64,000 nt of DNA from Amycolatopsis lurida. Lineage in GTDB: Bacteria; Actinomycetota; Actinomycetes; Mycobacteriales; Pseudonocardiaceae. The stretch covers positions 2,263,501 through 2,327,500 of the forward strand of contig NZ_FNTA01000004.1 of assembly GCF_900105055.1 (NCBI RefSeq), given 5' to 3'. Under the pieces are notes generated by a model, which was not told the origin of the DNA, ran no database searches, and saw only the letters and a list, made by a program, of their open reading frames with translations. The position numbers and the translations under genes are program-made. This document shows, piece after piece, positions 17,203 to 25,186 of this stretch. Within the stretch, counting starts at the first letter, position 1. Each line of letters starts with the position of its first letter.

Positions 17203-18096
17203 CTAAAGGGACGCGGTGAGACCACGCGCACGTAGGACCGAACGTTCCAGCGGACGGAATACCACCAGTTCGATACCGACGCCGACCAGCAGGATCAGGA
17301 AGATGGCCGACATCACGGCCTCCATGCTGTTGAACGACGAGCCTTCGTGCAGGTAGGCGCCGAGTCCCTTGCCGAGCGCCGGGGACAGCGCGATCAGCTC
17401 GGCGGCCATCAGCGAACGCCACGAGAACGCCCAGCCCTGCTTGAGCCCGGCGAGGAATCCGGGGAGCGCGGCGGGCAGCAGGATGTGCCGCGCGGACGAC
17501 AGCCTGCTCGCGCCCATCACCTGGCCCACTCGCGGCAGTATCGGCGGGATCTGGTCGATGCCGGCGACCAGGCCGTTGGCGATCGAAGGCACCGAACCCA
17601 GCAGGACCACGAAGTAGATCGACGCGTCGTTCAGCCCGAACCACAGGATCGCCGCGGGCACCCAGGCCACCGACGGAAGGCTCTGCAGCCCGGTCAGAAA
17701 CGGCCCGACCGCGGCCCGGACGACCCGGACCTTCGCCACCAGCAGCCCGAGCGGGGTCCCGATGACCACGCCGATCAGGAAGCCCAGTGCGGCGCGGTGC
17801 ACCGATGTCCAGACGAACTCGAAGATGTCGCCGTCGACGGTGATGCCGACGAGTTCGTCCCACACCGCGAGCGGCGCGGGAAGCATGGCCTCCGGCCAGA
17901 ACGCGGCGGCCCACAAGGCCTGCCACAGCGCGACCAGCAGCGCCAGGAAGACCACCGGCGGCACGAAGCCCCGCAAGAATCGCTTTCCCCGGCTTTCCCG
18001 GCGTTCCCCGGTGGGGGTGTCGAGCGAGTCGAGTCCCGCGCCGACGGCCTCGTCGGCGTCTTCCGCCGCGGTTTCGGGGCGGTCAAGCCGCGGCAT
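17203..18096 (-). CDS. ABC transporter permease, SsuC/TauC type
   Basis: 297 residues: a charged 40-residue N-terminal tail, then about six membrane helices of a BPD-type permease. The EAA loop is visible (GASRLSSARHILLPAALPGFLAGL). It forms the membrane channel for the ATPase and binding protein encoded just upstream, with which it overlaps by 14 bp. Relatives import sulfonates, taurine or nitrate/cyanate; the substrate here cannot be fixed from sequence. Confidence 0.9.
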   Translation of the reverse strand: MPRLDRPETAAEDADEAVGAGLDSLDTPTGERRESRGKRFLRGFVPPVVFLALLVALWQALWAAAFWPEAMLPAPLAVWDELVGITVDGDIFEFVWTSVHRAALGFLIGVVIGTPLGLLVAKVRVVRAAVGPFLTGLQSLPSVAWVPAAILWFGLNDASIYFVVLLGSVPSIANGLVAGIDQIPPILPRVGQVMGASRLSSARHILLPAALPGFLAGLKQGWAFSWRSLMAAELIALSPALGKGLGAYLHEGSSFNSMEAVMSAIFLILLVGVGIELVVFRPLERSVLRARGLTASL

Positions 18097-18865
18097 GGGT
18101 ACTGATCACCTCCCGGAGGTGACCGGTGATCTCCAGCGTCAGCTCCTCGGCGTCGGAGGCCTGGACGTCGCGCCATTCCCGCACGACCCGGCCAGGCCGC
18201 GACGACAACAGCACGACCCGCTGGCCGAGCCGGACCGCCTCGCGGACGTCGTGGGTCACGAACAGCACCGACGTGCCGGTGCTGCGGTAGACGCGCAGCA
18301 GTTCACCCTGGAGAACGTCGCGGGTGATGGCGTCGAGGGCGGCGAACGGCTCGTCCATCAGCAGCAGCGACTGCTCCGGGTCACCGCCGACGCGCAGGGT
18401 GGCGGCCAGCGCCCTGGCGAGCGCGACGCGCTGCCGCATCCCGCCGGACAGCTCGTGGGGCCGCTTGTCGCCCGCGCCGCCGAGGCGGACGAGTTCGAGC
18501 AGTTCGGCCGCCTTTGCGCGACGCTCGGACCGGCCGAAACCCGCGAGGCGCAGCGGCAGTTCCACATTGCGGGCCGCGGTCAGCCACGGCATCAGCGCGG
18601 CCTCCTGGAACATGACCGCGGGCCGCGAGGTCTCGAGCGTGATCGAGCCCGAGGTCGGCCGGTCGAGACCGGCGACCAGGTTCAGCAGGGTGCTCTTGCC
18701 GCAGCCGGAGGCGCCGAGGAGGCAGACGAACTCGCCGGGGGCGACCGTCAGATCCATCCCGTCGAGGGCCACGACGGCGCGGCCGGTCGGCCCGAAGGCC
18801 TTCCGCACCCCGTCGAGGCGCACGGCGACACCGGTGGACAGGCCGGGCTCCAAGGTGGTCGTCAT
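18083..18865 (-). CDS. ABC transporter ATP-binding protein, SsuB/TauB type
   Basis: 260 residues with Walker A GASGCGKST, Q-loop MFQEAALMPWL, signature LSGGMRQR, Walker B LLLMDEPFAALD and H-loop THD. It energises import by the neighbouring permease. GGAGGGGA precedes the ATG at 18865. Its 3' end overlaps the permease start by 14 bp, so expression is coupled. The gap to the binding-protein gene upstream is only 16 bp, making a three-gene operon. Confidence 0.92.
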   Translation of the reverse strand: MTTTLEPGLSTGVAVRLDGVRKAFGPTGRAVVALDGMDLTVAPGEFVCLLGASGCGKSTLLNLVAGLDRPTSGSITLETSRPAVMFQEAALMPWLTAARNVELPLRLAGFGRSERRAKAAELLELVRLGGAGDKRPHELSGGMRQRVALARALAATLRVGGDPEQSLLLMDEPFAALDAITRDVLQGELLRVYRSTGTSVLFVTHDVREAVRLGQRVVLLSSRPGRVVREWRDVQASDAEELTLEITGHLREVISTHAAA

Positions 18866-18881
18866 CGCTGATCCCCTCCGG

Positions 18882-19943
18882 TCACTTCGTCAGCCCGGGC
18901 GCGTTCACGCCGGGCTTGCCCTGCTCTTCGAGCACGGCGTTGAGCGGGCCGAAATCGGCGAACCCCTTGAGGTCCACCGCGGACTTCACCACGCCCGCGG
19001 TCACCGAGTCCTGCGCGAGCTGGCTGAAGGTCGACGCCACCGGATCGATACCAAGTTCGATGCCGGAGAACGCGCGATCGAGAACGGCCTCGCTCAGTGT
19101 GCTGCCCGCGAGCGCCTTGAGTTCACCGTTGACGACCTTTTTCGCCTCGGCGGGGTTGGTCTTCGCCCACTCGATGGCGGCGAGTTCACCCTTGAGGATG
19201 GCGGTGACGGTCTCCGGGTGCTGCTGCAGGAACTCGCTGCGGACGATCACGACCGTGGTCGGGAATTTGCCTTCGGGCCACAGCGTCTTCTCGTCCAGCA
19301 GGACCTTCGCGCCCGCGTCCAGCACGAGCCGCGAGGACCACGGCTCCGGCAGCCAGCCGCCGTCGAGCTCACCCTTCTTGAAGGCGTCGAACGTCTTCGG
19401 GTTGTCGAGGTTCGTGACCTTGACGTCGGGGATCTTCTTCTCGGCGACGAACTTCTTGAGCGCGACGTCCTGGGTGTTCGCCAGCGACGGCGTCGCGATG
19501 TTCTTTCCGGTGAGCTGCTCCGGCGTGGCGATCTCCGGCTTCACGACCAGCTGGGCGCCGCCGGTGACCGCACCGGAGACCAGCTGGATGGCGCCCTTGG
19601 ACTTGGTGAAGGCGTTGATGGCCGGGCCGGAGCCGATGAACGCGATGTCGAGCGAGTTGCCGAGCAGCGCGTTGACCTCTTCGGGTCCGGCGTTGAACGT
19701 CTGGGTGGTGAGCTTCGTCGAGCCGAGCTCCTTGGCGAAGAAGCCGTTCTTGGTCCCGATCAGCGCGGGCGCGTGGGTCACGTTCGGGAAGTACCCGACG
19801 CGAACCTCTGCCGCGGCTCCCTGGCTCTTCTGCTCCGCCGGGGCGGCGCCGCTGTCCGCGCGTGAACATCCCGCGATCCCGCCGGCCAGTGTCAGGGCGG
19901 CGAAGGCCGCGGCCAGCAAGCGGGTTCTGTGGTGGGTGCGCAC
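18882..19943 (-). CDS. ABC transporter substrate-binding lipoprotein, SsuA type
   Basis: 353 residues from the GTG at 19943. The signal peptide (RTRLLAAAFAALTLAGGIAGC) ends in a lipobox. The mature domain is an NMT1/SsuA-like binder (VGYFPNVTHAPALIGTKNGFF; AFIGSGPAINAF) for sulfonates, taurine or similar anions. An in-frame ATG at 20000 would add a charged 19-residue extension that does not suit a lipoprotein signal, so the GTG is preferred. First gene of the operon and divergent from the histidine kinase. Confidence 0.88.
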   Translation of the reverse strand: MRTHHRTRLLAAAFAALTLAGGIAGCSRADSGAAPAEQKSQGAAAEVRVGYFPNVTHAPALIGTKNGFFAKELGSTKLTTQTFNAGPEEVNALLGNSLDIAFIGSGPAINAFTKSKGAIQLVSGAVTGGAQLVVKPEIATPEQLTGKNIATPSLANTQDVALKKFVAEKKIPDVKVTNLDNPKTFDAFKKGELDGGWLPEPWSSRLVLDAGAKVLLDEKTLWPEGKFPTTVVIVRSEFLQQHPETVTAILKGELAAIEWAKTNPAEAKKVVNGELKALAGSTLSEAVLDRAFSGIELGIDPVASTFSQLAQDSVTAGVVKSAVDLKGFADFGPLNAVLEEQGKPGVNAPGLTK

Positions 19944-20132
19944 GGAAGGTCGCCTTTCGGAGGGTACGACTCGGCTCGGGTGGTGGCGCGAGAGTCGCAT
20001 GTTCACCCGCGTACCTGCATCGCCATCCGAATGACGGGAAAGATGCTGAGAATCCTTGACACCAGGCGGAACTCCTGTTCCACATTTCAGGACCGGTGTA
20101 ACGGATCGGGCCGAACGGGCGAATCACGCTTA

Positions 20133-21680
20133 GTGGTGACGCACCCTCGTACCGTCGCGATGGCGGGCGTGCTGACCGCCGGGATCGGCATGGGCGTCGT
20201 CGCGTCGACGCTCAAGATCGCCGACGGCACGCACACCGTGCTCGACACCACCCTGTCCACGACGACGGGGTTCCTCTTCCTCCTCGCCGGCGCGGTCGCG
20301 CACGTGCGCCGGACGTCGAACCCCATCGGCCTGCTCATCGCACTGGCCGGGCTCGCGTTGTTCACCGAGGACCTGCAATTCGCCGACGAACCGCTGGTGC
20401 ACACGGCCGGTCTGGCGCTGTCGGCCGCGTCCAGCCCGGTGATCGCGCATCTCGTGCTCGCCTTCCCGCACGGGAAACTCCGGTCACGCTCCGAACGGGT
20501 GCTCGCCTTCTCCGCGTACGCCGTGGTCTTCGGGTCGGCCGTCCTCGGCCTGCTGGTCAACGACGATCCGCAGAACCTCGCCGCCGTCGCCGCGTCGCCG
20601 GAGGCCGAACAGCTGGTCAAACGGCTGCTGGAGCTCGTCGGCGCGCTGATCGGCGGCGGGGTCGTGGTGGTGCTGCTCTACCGCTGGCTCACCGGACGGC
20701 TTCCGCAGCGCCGGCTGCTCTCGCCTGTCCTCGCGATCGCCGTGGTCGGCGCGGTGAGCACCACGGTCGGCAACGCACTCGGCTCCGGGCATCCGTTCTC
20801 CGAACCGCTGCTGGACGTCTACCGGATCTCGTTCTGCCTGTGGCCGCTGACGTTCCTGATCGGCGTGCTGCGGGCGCGGGTCGGCAACGCGGAGATGATC
20901 CGGCTCCTGCTGGAACGCGACGGCACCGGGCTGGCCGCGCTCGTGCAGGACGATGAAGTGTGGAAGGACAGCCGGTCGATCGACGCGCTCAACGCGGCCG
21001 CCGGGCTGGTGCTGGACAACCAGCGGCTCGCCGCGGAACTGGAGGAGCGCCTCGTCGAGGTCCAGGCCTCGCGTGCCCGCATCGTGGCCGCCGCCGACGA
21101 CGAACGGAGGCGGGTCGAGCGGGATCTGCACGACGGCGCCCAGCAACGCCTGGTCAGCGTCGTCCTGCTGCTGCGGATGGCGGAACGACGGCTCGGGGAC
21201 GAACTCACCCCCGCCGTCGCGACGCTGCTGAGGAGCACCATCGACGAACTGCAGGCCACGGTCACCGAACTGCGCGAACTCGCGCGCGGGCTCCGCCCCG
21301 CGATCCTCACCGAGGCCGGGCTGATCCCCGCGGTCCGGTCGCTGCTGGACCGCGTCCCGCTCACCGTCGATCTCGCGGGCGAGGACGTGCCGCGGCTCAG
21401 CGGTGCCGTCGAAGCGACGGCGTATTTCGTCGTCTCGGAGGCGGTCACCAACGCCTTGAAACACGCGCGGGCGGGCGAAGTCCGCGTGTGCATCCGCGTC
21501 GAGGACGACGGCCTGCGGGTGGACGTCCACGACGACGGCACCGGCACGGCCGACATCGGCGGCGGCTCCGGGCTGCACGGCCTCCGTGACCGGGTCCGCG
21601 CGCTCGGCGGCGAACTGACCGTCGCGAGCGACCCCGGCTCGGGCACCACGGTTTCGGCCGTCATCCCGCTCGACGGTTAG
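20133..21680 (+). CDS. Sensor histidine kinase, NarL-type (HisKA_3), orphan
   Basis: About 515 residues from the GTG at 20133; GTG 20136 or ATG 20160 are possible because no ribosome site is present. The N-terminal half has about six to eight membrane helices. A dimerisation/phosphoacceptor helix DDERRRVERDLHDGAQQRLV follows, with the H-box His, then a GHKL ATPase with N-box VVSEAVTNALKHA and G-boxes DDGTGTAD and GSGLHGLRDR. It should autophosphorylate and pass phosphate to a NarL/LuxR-type response regulator, but none is in the window. Its end overlaps the converging folP2 gene by 4 bp. Confidence 0.88.
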   Translation: MVTHPRTVAMAGVLTAGIGMGVVASTLKIADGTHTVLDTTLSTTTGFLFLLAGAVAHVRRTSNPIGLLIALAGLALFTEDLQFADEPLVHTAGLALSAASSPVIAHLVLAFPHGKLRSRSERVLAFSAYAVVFGSAVLGLLVNDDPQNLAAVAASPEAEQLVKRLLELVGALIGGGVVVVLLYRWLTGRLPQRRLLSPVLAIAVVGAVSTTVGNALGSGHPFSEPLLDVYRISFCLWPLTFLIGVLRARVGNAEMIRLLLERDGTGLAALVQDDEVWKDSRSIDALNAAAGLVLDNQRLAAELEERLVEVQASRARIVAAADDERRRVERDLHDGAQQRLVSVVLLLRMAERRLGDELTPAVATLLRSTIDELQATVTELRELARGLRPAILTEAGLIPAVRSLLDRVPLTVDLAGEDVPRLSGAVEATAYFVVSEAVTNALKHARAGEVRVCIRVEDDGLRVDVHDDGTGTADIGGGSGLHGLRDRVRALGGELTVASDPGSGTTVSAVIPLDG

Positions 21681-22543
21681 GCCAGCCCCCGGATCGCGCG
21701 TGACGGCGGCCGCGTCCCCTGGATGGAGGCGACCATCTCCAGCACCTGACGCGTGCGCCGCACCTCGTGCACCCGGAACACCTTGGCCCCCTCGGCCACC
21801 GCCCAGGCCGTCGCGGCGAGGGTTCCGTCGACCCGCTCCGCGAGTTCCACGCCGAGTGTCTCGCCGACGAAGTCCTTATTGGACAGTGCCATCAGCACCG
21901 GCCAGCCGGTGTCGGCCAGTTCCCGCGCGTGCCGCAGCAGCGCCAGGCTGTGCCACGTGTTCTTGCCGAAGTCGTGCGTCGGATCGATCAGCACCCCTTC
22001 ACGCGGGACACCGAGCGCGACCACGGCTTCGGCGTGCGCCGTGGTCTCCGCGACGACGTCCGCGACGATGTCCGGGTAGTGCACCCGGAACGGGCGGGTG
22101 CGCGGGACGGCCTTCCCGGTGTGCGAGCAGACGTAGCCGGTGCCGAACTCGGCGGCGACCTCGGCCAGTTTCGGGTCGGCTCCCGCCCAGGTGTCGTTGA
22201 TCAGATCCGCGCCCGCTTCCGCCGCACGCCTGCCCACCTCGTGGCGCCAGGTGTCGACGCTGATCACCAGGCCGGGGTGCAGTTCGCGGATCCGCTCGAC
22301 GAACGGGACCACCCGTCGGATCTCTTCCTCGACGCCGACCTCCGCACCGGGGCCTGCCTTGACCCCGCCGATGTCGACGATGTCGGCGCCTTCCGCCACC
22401 ACCCTGTCGACGGCGGCGAGCGCGGCCGGATCCGAAAAGGTCGCCCCCTTGTCGTAGAAGGAGTCGGGGGTACGGTTGACGATCGCCATGACCAGGGCGC
22501 GGTCTCGGGCGACGCGGCGCCCGCGGAAGGTCAGCTCGTTCAC
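21677..22543 (-). CDS. folP2: Dihydropteroate synthase paralogue, FolP2 type
   Basis: 288 residues, TIM-barrel DHPS fold. The first motif is MAIVNRTPDSFYDKG, where true FolP has N-V-T-P-D-S-F. The second is DIGGVKAGPGAEV, where canonical enzymes have D-x-G-G-E-S-T-R-P-G. Both changes match mycobacterial FolP2 as I remember it, a paralogue reported to lack or have weak DHPS activity in leprosy bacilli. The S-T-R-P loop that handles p-aminobenzoate is therefore absent. Its role may lie outside folate synthesis. It stands alone, without folB or folK. Confidence 0.85.
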   Translation of the reverse strand: MNELTFRGRRVARDRALVMAIVNRTPDSFYDKGATFSDPAALAAVDRVVAEGADIVDIGGVKAGPGAEVGVEEEIRRVVPFVERIRELHPGLVISVDTWRHEVGRRAAEAGADLINDTWAGADPKLAEVAAEFGTGYVCSHTGKAVPRTRPFRVHYPDIVADVVAETTAHAEAVVALGVPREGVLIDPTHDFGKNTWHSLALLRHARELADTGWPVLMALSNKDFVGETLGVELAERVDGTLAATAWAVAEGAKVFRVHEVRRTRQVLEMVASIQGTRPPSRAIRGLA

Positions 22544-22649
22544 GTACCGATCGTAGGCGAGCGGACGTCTTCCCGGTGAGTACCGCCCATCGGGACCGTC
22601 CCGGCGACCGGGAGCACCCGTTCGGGTGACGTATCTGATATATGACGTA

Positions 22650-22695
22650 AGAGATCGGATCTCTCTTGACTCTCCGTCGAAGCCGCGGGTAGACG
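22650..22695 (+). promoter_or_regulatory. Promoter with palindromic operator for the GH105 gene
   Basis: AGAGATCGGATCTCT (22650-22664) is a palindrome with 7-bp arms around one base. It sits directly upstream of TTGACT (22666-22671), which is 18 bp from TAGACG (22690-22695), a reasonable -35/-10 pair. A second AT-rich dyad-like stretch, ATCTGATATATGA, precedes it at 22633-22645. A sugar-acid-responsive repressor is likely but unidentified. Confidence 0.5.
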
Positions 22696-22779
22696 TTGTT
22701 CAGCCGGGATGGCGACGGACGGCGGATCGGCATCCCGGCCACTCACTCCCCCGGTTCCCCGGCGCAGGAAGGGCCTCGA

Positions 22780-23940
22780 ATGTCCCCAGATCCTCTTCGC
22801 GCGGCACGGCTTTCCCGGCGCACGGTGCTGGCGGGAACCGCGGGCGCCGTCGGCGCGCTCGCCCTGCCCGGCGTGGCCTCCGCGGCTCCGGTGGATTGGT
22901 CGCGCGCCGTCGTCGACTCGACGATGAAGCGGCACACCCCGGCCACCCTCGGCGGCTGGGGCTACACCCGCGGCCTCTACCTCTACGGCCAATACCTGGT
23001 GTACCGGCGTACCGGCGAGAAGTCCTACCTCGACTACATCCTCGCCTGGTACGACCGGTTCGTCACCGAGAGCGGGATCTCCAACAATTTCACCAACCTG
23101 GACGCGATGCGCTCCGGGCAGATGTTCCCCTTGCTGTACACCGAAACCGGGCAGGCGAAGTACAAGACCGCGGCGGACCAGTTGCGCGCGCGGTTCCCCT
23201 CCTATCCCCGGACGTCCGACGGCGGGATGTTCCACGCCACGAGCAGGGTCGGGCAGCTGTGGGCGGACGGCGTGTACATGGCGCAGCCGTTCCTCGCCCT
23301 GTACGGCAAGACCTTCGGCGATGCCGCCTACTGTTACGAAGAGGCCGCGAAGAACGTCAGCGTCTACTTCGACCGGCTCAAGGAACCCGCGAAGGGACTG
23401 CTGTACCACGCCTACGACGAAGACGGCTCGGAACCGTGGGCATCGGGTCCCGGGCGGCATTCGAAATTCCACTGGGGCCGCGCGATCGGCTGGCTCGGGA
23501 TGACGGCGATCGACCTCCTCGAAATCCTCCCGTGCGACCATCCGCGACGCCGTCGTCTCGTCGACGTCGTGAAATTCCTCGCCGCGGGGTACACACGCTG
23601 GCAGGACAAGGCTTCGGGGCGCTGGTTCCAGGTCGTCGACCGGGGCGGCGACAAGGACAACTGGCTGGAGACCTCGGCTTCGGCGATGTACACCTTCCTG
23701 CTTTCCCGCGCGGTGGAACGCGGCTACCTCGGCGCCGAGTACCGGCCCGTGGCCGCGAAGGGCTATCGCGGGGTTTTGTCCCAGGTTTCGACCGGAACCG
23801 ACGGATTGACCGATATCTCGAACATCTCCGAAGGCACGAACGTCGGCGACACGGCGTATTACTACGCACGAAAACGCAACACCAACGATTTCCACGGTCT
23901 CGGTGCGTTCCTCATCATGAATGAGCAACTCGCCCACTGA
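22780..23940 (+). CDS. Tat-exported GH105 unsaturated rhamnogalacturonyl hydrolase-like enzyme
   Basis: 386 residues from the ATG at 22780, which follows AGGAAGGG. The N-terminus carries a twin-arginine signal (LSRRTVLAG, cut near ASA). The body is an (alpha/alpha)6 barrel of the GH88/GH105 clan (GGWGYTRGLYLYGQYLVYRRTGEKSYL). WADGVYMAQPFLA holds the Asp that corresponds to the catalytic acid of YteR. Such enzymes remove the terminal unsaturated uronic acid left by pectate or rhamnogalacturonan lyases. No lyase is close by, but a GH88 enzyme lies 10 kb away. Confidence 0.85.
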   Translation: MSPDPLRAARLSRRTVLAGTAGAVGALALPGVASAAPVDWSRAVVDSTMKRHTPATLGGWGYTRGLYLYGQYLVYRRTGEKSYLDYILAWYDRFVTESGISNNFTNLDAMRSGQMFPLLYTETGQAKYKTAADQLRARFPSYPRTSDGGMFHATSRVGQLWADGVYMAQPFLALYGKTFGDAAYCYEEAAKNVSVYFDRLKEPAKGLLYHAYDEDGSEPWASGPGRHSKFHWGRAIGWLGMTAIDLLEILPCDHPRRRRLVDVVKFLAAGYTRWQDKASGRWFQVVDRGGDKDNWLETSASAMYTFLLSRAVERGYLGAEYRPVAAKGYRGVLSQVSTGTDGLTDISNISEGTNVGDTAYYYARKRNTNDFHGLGAFLIMNEQLAH

Positions 23941-23954
23941 GGTCGCCGCACCGG

Positions 23955-24001
23955 CCGAAGGGCGCTTTCCCCGCTTCCGACCTGGGGAAAGCGCCCTTCG
24001 G
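23955..24001. repeat. Palindromic gene-end repeat (GAAGGGCGCTTTCCCC family)
   Basis: Perfect 18-bp arms (CCGAAGGGCGCTTTCCCC and complement) with an 11-nt loop, 14 bp after the GH105 stop. It shares its arm core with the copy at 9827. Probable terminator. Confidence 0.75.
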
Positions 24002-24084
24002 TCGTTTTCCGGCCGGATTCCGGGTATTGACCGGAGGCGCTACCATCGCGTGCTGCGACGCCCACTCCCAGGAGGGACGACCGG

Positions 24085-25089
24085 ATGCGCGAGACGCCGA
24101 CCCCGGCTTCTTATACCCGGCTCGAACTCGGTGACACCAGCACGATCCAGGTCGGTGTGACGGTTTCCCCGCACATCTCGCTGGTTTCGATGCTCGTCGA
24201 GGTCGTCGGCGGGTACGACCGCGGCCTGCCCGCCGCCTGGCGCCGTCAGGTGGGCTCGGCGATCCCCGAGCAGGGATACCGCGCGGCGAGCTCACTCGCC
24301 CGCCGCGGCACCTCGGTGCAACCGGACTTCATCGTGCCGATCAGCCCCGGCGAGGACTCTTCCGCCGTGGCTCAGGCGGAAATGCTGCGTGAGCTGACGG
24401 AATCCGACGTTCTGAAAGGCTTGGAAGAGGTCTTCGGCGACCGGGTGCCCGCGCAGTGGCGGCAGGCCACCGACCATCCGAGACGCTGGGCCGCCTCGCT
24501 CGCGGACGCCTTCACCGCGACCAGGCTGGCGACCGAAAACCTCTGGACCAAGGCCCGGCCCCTGCTCGACCGCGAGATCGAACGGATCGGCGTCGCCTCC
24601 GTCCGCGGCGGGACCGACGCGGTGCTCGGCCTGCTGCGACCGCATTTCCGGTTCAGCAACGGCTGTCTGCTGCTGCCCGACCCCGAGCCGGCGAAGTACA
24701 CCGTCCGCGGCCGCAAACTGATCCTCGTCCCGATGCTCGCGGGCACCCGCTCGGTGGTGTCCAACTTCGACGAAGAGGACGCCATCTGGATCGGCTACCC
24801 GCTGCCCGGACTCGACGGCCTGCTCGACGGCGGCAAGGCCGAACCGGCCCCCGGGGTCGACGGACTCGACCTGGTCGTCGGCGCCCACCGCGCGAAACTG
24901 TTGCGGCACTTGGGTAAGCCGGCTCGGATGGGCGAGATCGCGAATCTGCTGTCCTGCGCCGCGAGCACCGCGACCTACCACTGCGAACAGCTCGTCTCGG
25001 CGGGGTTGATCCAACGGCATCGCGAGGGTCAGGTGGTGCTCGTGGTGCGGACGCCTCGCGGTGACGCGCTGGTGGACCTGCTCTCCTGA
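24085..25089 (+). CDS. Winged-helix transcriptional regulator, ArsR-like
   Basis: 334 residues; AGGAGGGA precedes the ATG at 24085. The last 80 residues form a winged helix (MGEIANLLSCAASTATYHCEQLVSAGLIQRHREGQVVLVVRTPRG). The long N-terminal region (about 250 residues) is a regulator-specific domain seen in actinobacterial ArsR-like proteins and gives no clear ligand. No metal-binding Cys cluster is visible, so it is unlikely to be a classical metal sensor. Monocistronic between two palindromic repeats. Targets unknown. Confidence 0.75.
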   Translation: MRETPTPASYTRLELGDTSTIQVGVTVSPHISLVSMLVEVVGGYDRGLPAAWRRQVGSAIPEQGYRAASSLARRGTSVQPDFIVPISPGEDSSAVAQAEMLRELTESDVLKGLEEVFGDRVPAQWRQATDHPRRWAASLADAFTATRLATENLWTKARPLLDREIERIGVASVRGGTDAVLGLLRPHFRFSNGCLLLPDPEPAKYTVRGRKLILVPMLAGTRSVVSNFDEEDAIWIGYPLPGLDGLLDGGKAEPAPGVDGLDLVVGAHRAKLLRHLGKPARMGEIANLLSCAASTATYHCEQLVSAGLIQRHREGQVVLVVRTPRGDALVDLLS

Positions 25090-25100
25090 CTCGTGCGCGT

Positions 25101-25183
25101 GGGCTGAAAGCGTCCTTCACCGCATCGGATGCGACGAAAGCGTCCTTCACCGCGTCAGACGAGGCGAAGGACGCTTTCAGCCC
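25101..25183. repeat. Palindromic gene-end repeat, three-armed
   Basis: GGGCTGAAAGCGTCCTTC (25101-25118) pairs with GAAGGACGCTTTCAGCCC (25166-25183). A middle copy, GAAAGCGTCCTTC, lies at 25136-25148, so two alternative hairpins can form. It lies between the convergent regulator and phoD ends. The arm GAAAGCGTCCTTC also appears in the half-copy near 9888. Confidence 0.75.
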
Positions 25184-25186
25184 GCT

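Noticed and set aside
19944-20040. Riboswitch or Cys-type leader peptide before the SsuA-like gene
   Set aside because: The tiny ORF MQVRG and the in-frame MRLSRHHP start exist, but there is no Cys run, no convincing aptamer and no terminator.
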